A stretch of DNA of 64,000 nucleotides, taken from the IMG/VR virus record IMGVR_UViG_3300033273_000677, positions 1 through 64,000 of that record; one strand, written 5' to 3'. Source of the DNA: a virus. The notes beneath the pieces were generated by a model, which saw nothing but the letters and a program-made list of their open reading frames with translations, searched no databases and was not told where the DNA came from. This document shows, piece by piece, positions 1-6,500 of the stretch (positions are counted from its first letter, which is position 1; every line of letters starts with the position of its first letter). Position numbers and translations under genes: made by a program.

Positions 1-130
1 CACCAGGTGATGATGGAGTACCAGGTCCACCAGGACCACCAGGTGATGATGGAGTACCAGGTCCACCAGGTGATGATGGAGTACCAGGTCCACCAGGTCC
101 ACCAGGTCCACCAGGTCCACCAGGTCCAGG
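1..130 (+). repeat. Collagen-type Gly-X-Y coding repeat
   Basis: Imperfect tandem array built from nine-base units encoding Gly-Pro-Pro, with longer units containing Gly-Asp-Asp-Gly-Val-Pro that recur three times. It continues beyond the left edge. The repeat is in frame throughout and is part of the fibre gene, so it is coding and not an intergenic repeat. Confidence 0.9.
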
Positions 131-443
131 CAGTACGGTTTCAGTAGGATATATAAGAGCTTATGGTAGAATGAACAATGGTAAAAGCAGTCCAACAGTA
201 TCTCCAACTGATAAAAATATAAGTAGTATTACTAGAAATAACAATGAATATACAGTTAATTTTACCAATGGGTTTAATAATGCCAATTATGTAGTATCTC
301 TAACCATCGAAAGTGATAATGATCATGTCCTTATGATAAGTCAGAGGAATAAAGATTTCTTTAAATTTCAATGTCATGATCCCGGTAGTGGTAATAATGA
401 TAATCAAACGATTGAAGAAGCTCACATAATTGTTATCAAATAA
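1..443 (+). CDS. Collagen-like virion fibre protein, C-terminal part (5' end outside window)
   Basis: The gene runs in from the left edge; codons are in phase from position 3. The visible part encodes about 42 residues of Gly-X-Y triplets (GDD, GVP, mostly GPP), then about 105 residues of an Asn/Ser-rich C-terminal domain ending at 443. Collagen-like stretches form triple-helical shafts in phage fibres and spikes, so the C-terminal domain is probably the trimerising or receptor-facing tip (inference). The second Pro of each GPP triplet is in the Y position, the usual target of prolyl 4-hydroxylases, and the next gene encodes such an enzyme. The N-terminus and total length cannot be seen. Confidence 0.85.
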   Translation, partial: PGDDGVPGPPGPPGDDGVPGPPGDDGVPGPPGPPGPPGPPGPGSTVSVGYIRAYGRMNNGKSSPTVSPTDKNISSITRNNNEYTVNFTNGFNNANYVVSLTIESDNDHVLMISQRNKDFFKFQCHDPGSGNNDNQTIEEAHIIVIK

Positions 444-518
444 AATTTTAATATAATCATAATGAAAATAATATGATAAAATAATAACCTAACTAATATA
501 AATCAAAAATGATTTGAT

Positions 519-1115
519 ATGAACAATTTTATTCAAACGATTAAAGTATTAACACCAAAAGAATTAAAACAAGTAAATGAGTATGTTGATACTTTAGATT
601 TTGGTGCATGTAGAATTTTTTCTACAGGAACACCAAAAGTAGATGAAAAAGTTAGGACGAGCACGGGAACATCTTTAGATGATAATTGTGATGTTGCCAA
701 ACTTATGACAAATAGATTAAATGATGCTTTATTGGTTTATAAACAAAGATTAATTGAAAAGGCAAAAGTAATTGATAGTTATCCAGTTCCTGTCGGAATG
801 AATACAACATGTTACAGAGAAGGTATTCAAATCTTAGATTATGCTGAAGGTCAAAGATATCGAGAACATTTTGATGTTGCAACGGATCCAAATAATCATT
901 GCTATCATAGACATATATCAGTAGTTCTCTATCTCTCCAAAGATTTTGAGGGGGGACATACGGCATTTTCGCATAAAAAATATAAACCAAAACCTGGATA
1001 TGCATTATTTTTTCCATCAAATTGGTGTTTTCCTCATCAATCAAAACCAGTAAAGTCTGGAAAAAAACGGGTAGCAGTTACCTGGTACTACGTTAATGAT
1101 ACTAGAAATGGTTGA
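519..1115 (+). CDS. Prolyl 4-hydroxylase-like 2OG-Fe(II) oxygenase
   Basis: 198 residues. The double-stranded beta-helix signature of Fe(II)/2-oxoglutarate dioxygenases is complete: H117-x-D119 (in REHFD), distal H173 (in FPHQSKPV) and K183, ten residues after the distal His. Lys at His+10 is the arrangement in prolyl 4-hydroxylases, where it binds the 2-oxoglutarate carboxylate; many other dioxygenases have Arg. A typical GGHTAF strand follows the first motif. The enzyme would hydroxylate a peptidyl substrate, with CO2 and succinate as co-products. It lies 75 bases after the collagen-like fibre gene on the same strand, so the fibre's GPP triplets are the obvious candidate substrate (inference). 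A weak TATAAATC late-promoter-like box lies at 497-504. Confidence 0.85.
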   Translation: MNNFIQTIKVLTPKELKQVNEYVDTLDFGACRIFSTGTPKVDEKVRTSTGTSLDDNCDVAKLMTNRLNDALLVYKQRLIEKAKVIDSYPVPVGMNTTCYREGIQILDYAEGQRYREHFDVATDPNNHCYHRHISVVLYLSKDFEGGHTAFSHKKYKPKPGYALFFPSNWCFPHQSKPVKSGKKRVAVTWYYVNDTRNG

Positions 1116-1140
1116 CACCCCCACCCAGATGCCCTATAAT
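1112..1140 (+). promoter_or_regulatory. Sigma70-type early promoter (TTGACA, 17 bp, TATAAT)
   Basis: Consensus TTGACA at 1112-1117 and TATAAT at 1135-1140 with a 17-base spacer. The -35 hexamer overlaps the stop of the oxygenase gene. The downstream leader contains GTAATCAACG, a sequence shared with several other promoters in this window. It would be read by host RNA polymerase and drive the 64-residue protein gene at 1168. Confidence 0.9.
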
Positions 1141-1167
1141 ATGTGGGTAATCAACGCAAGACACCCC

Positions 1168-1362
1168 ATGCAACGCACCGAAGAGTTTGTCAAAGGTATC
1201 GTGATTGACATCTGCTCTCGTTCTTTTCTTCTCCTGAGTGATCAGGGTGATGAAAAGTTTGTGGAATGTGATACTGTTGATCAGTTCATGTCTGTACTGG
1301 ATGTCGTTACTTCTAATCTAAATGATGATCAGATTGAGTATGCGGACCTTGCCATTGCATGA
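1168..1362 (+). CDS. Small conserved-type phage protein
   Basis: 64 residues, acidic and soluble, with no membrane segment. The start at 1168 (MQRTEEF) was chosen because the reading frame further upstream overlaps the promoter at 1112-1140, which could not give a transcript containing the earlier start codons. It resembles small proteins I recall from T4-like cyanophages, but no function is known to me. Its stop overlaps the next late promoter element. Confidence 0.75.
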   Translation: MQRTEEFVKGIVIDICSRSFLLLSDQGDEKFVECDTVDQFMSVLDVVTSNLNDDQIEYADLAIA

Positions 1363-1368
1363 TAAATA
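1361..1368 (+). promoter_or_regulatory. T4-type late promoter GATAAATA
   Basis: GATAAATA matches the late-promoter consensus of T4-like cyanophages (NATAAATA), read by polymerase carrying the phage late sigma factor. It lies 19 bases before the start of the small gene at 1388 and could also feed the tRNA cluster. Confidence 0.7.
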
Positions 1369-1387
1369 AATCAACTGTGAAACATTG

Positions 1388-1564
1388 ATGGAAGTTTTTA
1401 CTTTACAGGAATGGGAAGAAAATTTTGATTCATTATTCAAAAGAGTTGAAGAAGGAGAGACAATAGGAGTGGTTAGAGAAGACGGAAAAGCAGCAGTGTT
1501 TATGCCTGCTGATGAGGCAGAGTTTCTGCGAATACACACAACAGACAATAACGACGCTGATTGA
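1388..1564 (+). CDS. Phd/YefM antitoxin-like small protein
   Basis: 58 residues. The N-terminal half has the pattern of Phd/YefM-type proteins: an early Leu-Gln-Glu helix, a second helix with LFKRVEEGE, then a strand pair, GVVREDGKAAVFMPADE, equivalent to the ITRRGKPVAVLVP region. The usual C-terminal toxin-neutralising tail is very short here. No toxin gene is adjacent; the tRNA cluster follows directly. A late promoter lies just upstream. Phd-type proteins bind DNA and can repress promoters, so a regulatory role or neutralisation of a host toxin is possible, both inferred. The similarity is from pattern recognition, not from a search. Confidence 0.65.
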   Translation: MEVFTLQEWEENFDSLFKRVEEGETIGVVREDGKAAVFMPADEAEFLRIHTTDNNDAD

Positions 1565-1571
1565 TGTATTT

Positions 1572-1643
1572 GGGAGTGTCGCATATTGGTTAATGCCCAT
1601 GCCTTATAAGCGTGTGAACCGAGTTCAATTCTCGGCATTCCTA
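1572..1643 (+). tRNA. trnI(UAU): tRNA-Ile (anticodon UAU)
   Basis: Complete cloverleaf: acceptor GGGAGTG/CATTCCT with two G-U pairs, D stem GCAT/ATGC, anticodon stem CATGC/GCGTG around loop CTTATAA, T arm CCGAG-TTCAATT-CTCGG, discriminator A; CCA is not encoded. Anticodon UAU reads AUA. Most bacteria read AUA with a CAU tRNA carrying lysidine, so a dedicated UAU tRNA may help an AT-rich phage translate AUA codons (inference). Confidence 0.9.
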
Positions 1644-1645
1644 TT

Positions 1646-1718
1646 AGTGTAGGTGTGATGTAAGGAAACACGCCTCTTCGGAGAGTATTGCAGGTATCAA
1701 ACCCTGTCATCTACACTA
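1646..1718 (+). ncRNA. tRNA-sized structured RNA, possibly a degenerate tRNA
   Basis: Sits exactly between tRNA-Ile and tRNA-Met and is 73 bases long. It has a perfect 7-bp acceptor-like stem AGTGTAG/CTACACT (extendable to 11 bp with one G-U), a D-arm-like hairpin GTGT/ACAC, a central CTC-TTCG-GAG hairpin and a T-arm-like GCAGG/CCTGT with an 8-base loop. No 5-bp/7-base anticodon arm can be drawn on either strand. It is either a decayed tRNA or a structured RNA of other function. Confidence 0.4.
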
Positions 1719-1721
1719 TCC

Positions 1722-1794
1722 GCTCGTTTAGCAATCTGTCGAATGCAATCGTCTCATAAACGATCGAAGGTGGGTTAGATTCCCACAACGAGCA
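1722..1794 (+). tRNA. trnM(CAU): tRNA with anticodon CAU (Met, or Ile2)
   Basis: Acceptor GCTCGTT/AACGAGC, D stem GCA/TGC, anticodon stem ATCGT/ACGAT with loop CTCATAA, T arm GTGGG-TTAGATT-CCCAC, discriminator A, no encoded CCA. CAU is either elongator Met or, if lysidine-modified, Ile2; sequence alone does not settle this. The upstream Ile(UAU) makes an Ile2 role less necessary. Confidence 0.88.
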
Positions 1795-1795
1795 C

Positions 1796-1824
1796 TTGAC
1801 AATCAGCACTCTGAGTGTTATGAT
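1796..1824 (+). promoter_or_regulatory. Sigma70-type promoter inside an inverted repeat, between tRNAs
   Basis: TTGACA at 1796-1801 and TATGAT at 1819-1824, 17-base spacer. The region forms an inverted repeat, GACAATCA (1798-1805) with TGATTGTC (1821-1828), plus an inner CACT/AGTG pairing. The repeat may be an operator or a weak RNA hairpin. It would give independent early expression of tRNA-Val and tRNA-Leu. Confidence 0.75.
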
Positions 1825-1833
1825 TGTCCCATC

Positions 1834-1905
1834 GGGTGATTGGCGCAGTGGTAGCGCAGTAGATTTACATTCTATTGGTCACTGGTTCGAATCCAGTATC
1901 ACCCA
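1834..1905 (+). tRNA. trnV(UAC): tRNA-Val (anticodon UAC)
   Basis: Acceptor GGGTGAT/ATCACCC, D stem GCGC/GCGC, anticodon stem GTAGA/TCTAT with loop TTTACAT, T arm ACTGG-TTCGAAT-CCAGT, discriminator A. The anticodon at 1866-1868 is TAC, reading GUA. CCA is not encoded. Confidence 0.92.
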
Positions 1906-1909
1906 CCTT

Positions 1910-2192
1910 GCGAGTATGGTGGAATCGGTAGACACACCAGACTTATGAAAATTGAGCCTCATTTGAGAAATCTTATGAGTGTAACTCCTCAAATTCGGGG
2001 AAACCTGTAAAATGGCAATCCCGAGCCAAGCATCGTAAGATGAAGGTGTAGAGACTAGACGGGGAGCACCTAAACTGAAAGGTATGGTGAAGGGATAGTC
2101 CAGACCACAAACCGTAAGGGCAAGGAAACTTGTAGTGGTAAGAAAATCTGTTGACCATTACGGTCGTGGGAGTTCAAGTCTCCCTACTCGCA
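1910..2192 (+). tRNA. trnL(UAA): tRNA-Leu (UAA), split by a group I intron
   Basis: Exon 1 is 1910-1944 and exon 2 is 2143-2192. Joined, they give acceptor GCGAGTA/TACTCGC, D arm with GGTAGA, anticodon loop CTTAAAA (anticodon TAA), a long class II variable arm GACC/GGTC, T arm GGGAG-TTCAAGT-CTCCC and discriminator A. Position 27-43 of the anticodon stem is a C-U mismatch. The intron separates the first anticodon base (U34) from A35, the same position as the ancient tRNA-Leu(UAA) intron of cyanobacteria and plastids. The tRNA only works after splicing. Confidence 0.92.
1945..2142 (+). ncRNA. Group I intron in tRNA-Leu(UAA), cyanobacterial/plastid type
   Basis: 198 bases with no open reading frame for an endonuclease. 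The core segments match the cyanobacterial trnL intron as I know it, in order: AATTGAGCC near the 5' end, CGGGGAAACCTG, AATCCCGAGCCAAGC, GTGTAGAGACTAGACGG and ATAGTCC. P7 can be drawn as GACTA (2053-2057) with TAGTC (2096-2100). Exon 1 ends in U (...GACTT) and the intron ends in G (GGTAAG), as group I splicing requires. Its host tRNA and insertion point are the classic ones, so it probably came from a cyanobacterial trnL gene (inference). Confidence 0.9.
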
Positions 2193-2209
2193 CTATATAA
2201 AAATAAAAT

Positions 2210-3226
2210 ATGAAACTAATCGAACGCATCGAAGAACTTTCAAAGACTTTACCAAGACCTTCTTATAGTGAAGCAGATACTAAAGGTAAGTCACTTGTAA
2301 TAAGATGGATGTTAGAAGACGGTTTGACCGTAAATAAAGACATCTATGGTAATATAAGAGGAGTTCTTCCCGGTTCCGGTGCTCCTATTGTTACTGGTTC
2401 GCATACAGATACTGTAGCAACTGCCGGTAAGTATGATGGTGCTCTGGGTGTTTTGGCAGGATTAGAAGCAGCCAGAGCACTGAAAGGTAAATTAAAGCAT
2501 CCATTGGAAGTTGTAATCTTTGATGATGAAGAAAATACAATGGGTGGATCAGTTGGATACTGTTCGAAAAAACCTGATATCAAGGCATTTGTTGAACTTC
2601 ACGTTGAACAAGGACCAGTATTGGATGTTCAGCAATTAGATATTGGCATTGTTCAGGGTATTGTAGGACAGAGAAGGTGCTCTGTTTCTGTATTTGGACA
2701 AGAGAATCACGCAGGAACCACACCAATGAATATGAGAGATGATGCTCTCGTAAAGACTGCAGAGATCATCACTTACATTAATAAGAAAGCACAAGAATGT
2801 GATGGATTGGTTGCAACTGTAGGTGTCCTAGATGTTCATCCAAACGCATTCAGTGTTGTTCCTGGCCGTGTTGATTTTACATTACAGGTACGAGATTTGT
2901 ATGCTGATACAATGGAGAGTTTTGTAGAGGATGTATGTAAGAAGTTTGATTTGAGATATGAAATCTCACACCAGTCAGAACCTGCATTGTGTGATAAAAA
3001 GATTATGGAGTTTATATCAGAATCTTGTGGTGATTTAAAGAGTATTGAGATGCCTTCAAGAGCATCACACGATGCACAGAACTTTACCTTCTGTCCGATG
3101 GGTATGATATTTGTTCCATCAATTGGTGGTATCAGTCATTCTCCAAAGGAAAAAACCACAGATCAGATGTGTATTAATGGGTCAAATGTCTTAACAAATA
3201 CCATCAAAATGATTGATGAGATGTAA
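2210..3226 (+). CDS. M20-family amidohydrolase (allantoate / N-carbamoyl amino acid amidase type)
   Basis: 338 residues. The two-metal peptidase-like centre is visible: H65 (GSHTDTV), D76 (YDGALG), E107-E108 (FDDEEN), H131 (HVEQGP) and H310 (GGISHSP). HVEQGP, ENHAGTTPM (H167, lid domain) and SRASHDAQ are hallmarks of the hydantoinase/carbamoylase branch of M20, which releases ammonia from allantoate, ureidoglycolate or N-carbamoyl amino acids. Family members are usually about 400 residues; this one is shorter mainly at the N-terminus. It follows the tRNA cluster by 17 bases. As a phage gene it would be an auxiliary metabolic gene for nitrogen salvage (inference); the substrate cannot be told from sequence. 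Confidence 0.85.
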   Translation: MKLIERIEELSKTLPRPSYSEADTKGKSLVIRWMLEDGLTVNKDIYGNIRGVLPGSGAPIVTGSHTDTVATAGKYDGALGVLAGLEAARALKGKLKHPLEVVIFDDEENTMGGSVGYCSKKPDIKAFVELHVEQGPVLDVQQLDIGIVQGIVGQRRCSVSVFGQENHAGTTPMNMRDDALVKTAEIITYINKKAQECDGLVATVGVLDVHPNAFSVVPGRVDFTLQVRDLYADTMESFVEDVCKKFDLRYEISHQSEPALCDKKIMEFISESCGDLKSIEMPSRASHDAQNFTFCPMGMIFVPSIGGISHSPKEKTTDQMCINGSNVLTNTIKMIDEM

Positions 3227-3234
3227 AATAAATA
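3227..3234 (+). promoter_or_regulatory. T4-type late promoter AATAAATA
   Basis: AATAAATA directly after the amidohydrolase stop and about 20 bases before the next start. It matches the NATAAATA late consensus. Confidence 0.6.
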
Positions 3235-3250
3235 CTCCAAAGGAAATAAA

Positions 3251-3559
3251 GTGATGTCTTATACAGTAAGTACGAAACACTGTTGGTATAACGACGAGAG
3301 AATAATAGTGAAAATGTATTTCTTAAATGATATACCTTTCACATTTGATGAAATGCCAGATGGACATCTTTATGATAAAGATTTAGTAGAAGAAGCAAAT
3401 AAAAATAAGTCTTATGAAGTTGATGATGTTTATAAAGGATCAACTTATTTGATATTAGAAGAGGCACATCCTTGCTTTGATCCTGTAGAGATATCAAACC
3501 CACAAATTTTGCCTGAAGATTTAATTCCTTTCTATGACGAGGAGGATTTGCTAGGATAA
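3251..3559 (+). CDS. Unknown acidic protein
   Basis: 102 residues from GTG 3251, or 101 from ATG 3254; AGGA at 3240-3243 fits either start. Acidic and Asp/Glu-rich, with no membrane segment or recognisable motif. It lies between two late promoters and directly before the first large fibre gene, so expression late in infection is likely. Function not recognised; it could be a small virion protein or a fibre chaperone (guess). Confidence 0.7.
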   Translation: MMSYTVSTKHCWYNDERIIVKMYFLNDIPFTFDEMPDGHLYDKDLVEEANKNKSYEVDDVYKGSTYLILEEAHPCFDPVEISNPQILPEDLIPFYDEEDLLG

Positions 3560-3562
3560 ATA
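3555..3562 (+). promoter_or_regulatory. T4-type late promoter GATAAATA
   Basis: GATAAATA overlapping the stop of the 3251 gene and 34 bases before the start of the large fibre gene. Confidence 0.75.
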
Positions 3563-3595
3563 AATCATAGCAAATAGTATAGAAGCAGTAATACA

Positions 3596-6500
3596 ATGCC
3601 TCTGAATAAGTTAGATTCTATCATCAAGAATACTGAAGGTCGCATCTTATATGTAAGTCCGGCAGATTTAGACTCTACTGATAGTATTAGTAATCAAGGA
3701 AATTCTCTTGCCAGACCATTCAAGACTCTTCAGAGAGCATTAATTGAATCTGCGAGATTTTCGTATATAAAAGGAAATAGTAACGACGAGACAGAGAAGA
3801 CCACAATTCTCTTGATGCCTGGTGAGCACGTTATTGATAATAGACCGGGTTATACTATTGATAGTACGGGAACAACAACTACTGCTGATGGTTCAGCAGT
3901 AACACCATTTGCTTTAACATTAGACTCTATTTTTGATTTAACACAAAAAGATAATGATCTTTATAAGTTCAATAGTGTAAATGGTGGGGTAATTGTTCCT
4001 CGTGGAACTTCAATCGTTGGTCTTGACTTAAGAAAGACTAAACTGCGCCCACTTTATGTTCCAAATCCAACTGATGATTCAGTACCATATTCTTCTCTCT
4101 TTAGAATTACTGGAGCTTGCTATCTTTGGCAATTCTCAATTTTTGATGCGGATGAATTTGAAACGGTATATACTCAACACAACAATTTTACTGAAAAGTC
4201 TACACCAACATTTTCTCACCATAAACTTACGGTATTTGAATATGCCGATGGTGTTAATGAAGTTGGCAATAAGGGTCTTACGGACCTTCAGATGTACTAT
4301 GCCAAATTATCTCAGGCTTACTCTACCGGTTCTGGTAGACCAGTCGATACTGATGATGTATTCCCAACAAACGATTTAGGATTTAATCCTAGAAGACCGG
4401 AATTTGAAATTGTAGGTGCATTTGCTTCAGATCCTATTACAATTTCATCGATTCAAGCAGGTGATGGATTAACTCCTACTAGAAGAATTAAGGTTACCAC
4501 ACAAGAAGAACACGGATTGAATGTGGGAACACCTATTCTTATTAAAGGTGTATCTGATAATTCTTATAATATTTCTACCAAAGTTACATCAATTGATGAA
4601 GATAATGATAAAATCTTTTTCTATAATATAACTAAAAATCCTGCACTTATCAATCCCGGACCATTTACAAGTGAAGGTACTGTAACCATTGAGACTGATA
4701 CAGTTACTGGTGCTTCTCCATATATCTTCAATATTTCCATGCGATCTGTATGGGGTATGCAGGGTATGCACGCCGACGGAAGTAAGGCAACTGGTTTCCG
4801 TTCAATGGTTGTTGCTCAGTTTACTGGTGTTTCACTTCAAAAAGATGATAGAGCATTTGTAAAATATAATGAGTCAAGTAGAACATACGAGAATACATTT
4901 TATGCTGCAGGAACAACACAAAGTGGTTCTGAACTATCCTCAAAATCATCATCAACTGGAACAGTTTATCATTTAGATTCTGAGGCAATTTATCGTCAGG
5001 GATGGGAACAATCACATATCAGAATTAGTAACGATGCAATTGTTCAGGTAGTTTCTGTTTTTGCCATTGGTTATAACAAGCATTTTGTTGCCGAAACTGG
5101 TGGTGATGCTTCAATCACTAACTCAAACTCTAACTTTGGTCAGTTATCTCTGGTCTCCGATGGATTTAAGAAAGAGGCATTTGCGAAAGATGATAAGGCA
5201 TTCATCACTCATATTATTCCACCAAGAGCAATTGAATCAACGGAAGAAGATATTGATTGGTTGACTCTTGATCAGGATGCACCAAATACTTCAACCAAGT
5301 TATATATCTTTGGATTTAAGAACAAACAAGTAAAACCACCAATTCTTACTCAAGGATATCGTGTTGGTGCGAAAGTAAATGATAAACTTTTCTTAGGGTC
5401 TAACTCTGCAAGCATTGTAATGCCAAGTGGAGCATCTTCATTTGAAGAGTATTCTGTCGGTGCACCGAGTAATAATTTATTCACAGTTTCTAACAGTGGA
5501 ACTCATAATTTAACAACTGGTGAAAAAGTTATCATTATTAGTGACGATGGAGATTTACCAGAAAATCTGAGAACAAATACAGTTTATTATGCAATTGTTC
5601 CAAATAATACCACATTCAGACTTGCCGCATCACTGGCAGAAGCAACTTCAGATAGTCCAATTGAAGTATATGGTGGAACAAACTTAAAAGTTATTACGAG
5701 AGTCTCTGATAAAGAATCTGATGATATTGGTCATCCAGTTCAATATGATGATTCTGCGGATCAGTGGTATATTACTGTAAGTGCGACCGGAAATACTATT
5801 ACTTCACAGTTAACAGGATCTGGTGCCACTGATGAACCAACTATAATCAAGAGAATTCAAGATAATAGAAGTCTCGATGAAAAGATTTACAAACTTAGAG
5901 TTGTAGTTCCAAGTCAACTTACAAACGCAAAAACACCAGAATCTGGATTTGTTATTCAAGAATCAAGTTCAACTGGTTTTAGAGTAGATACTGATGCTAC
6001 TGCCGTTAGTATTGGAACGACTGATTATGATTTTAATCGTAATCTAAGAATTATCAAAAGTTGCTCTTTCTCATCACCAACAGTTACCGTCGTTTCGGAA
6101 CTTCCACACAACTTAAAGACTGGTGATTCTATTATTATTAGAAACGTAACAGACTCTACAAATACTGAAGGATTAATTGATAAGGGATATAACGGAACCT
6201 TTACTGTAGTAACTGTTGTTGATGATTTAACATTTACATATGTCACATCAACAACACCAGGGACATTTACAAATAATGTAAATACAAGAACTACAGCACT
6301 TCCAAGATTCGAGAGAAATAATCTTCAAGAAAATTTTTATATTTATAGAAATGAAGTTATTTCAGAATATGAAGAGAATGATAAAAATGGTGTATATCAC
6401 ATTTATGCATTAAATGCAAACAATGCGATTCAAGATCAATTTACAGATCTAAAATATAGTCAAAATGTAACAGATCTGTATCCACAACTTGACAGAGATA

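Noticed and set aside
1-130. Tandem repeats considered as a CRISPR array or minisatellite
   Set aside because: Units are nine-base multiples in frame, encoding Gly-X-Y; no unique spacers.
703-1044. 113-residue minus-strand frame inside the oxygenase gene
   Set aside because: Antisense to all catalytic motifs of a clear enzyme gene.
1318-1710. 130-residue minus-strand reading frame across the Phd-like gene and tRNA-Ile
   Set aside because: It runs antisense through a complete tRNA gene and a small coding gene with promoter; no ribosome site.
1973-2158. 61-residue minus-strand frame inside the group I intron
   Set aside because: Lies over the conserved intron core and exon 2; not an intron-encoded endonuclease in sequence.
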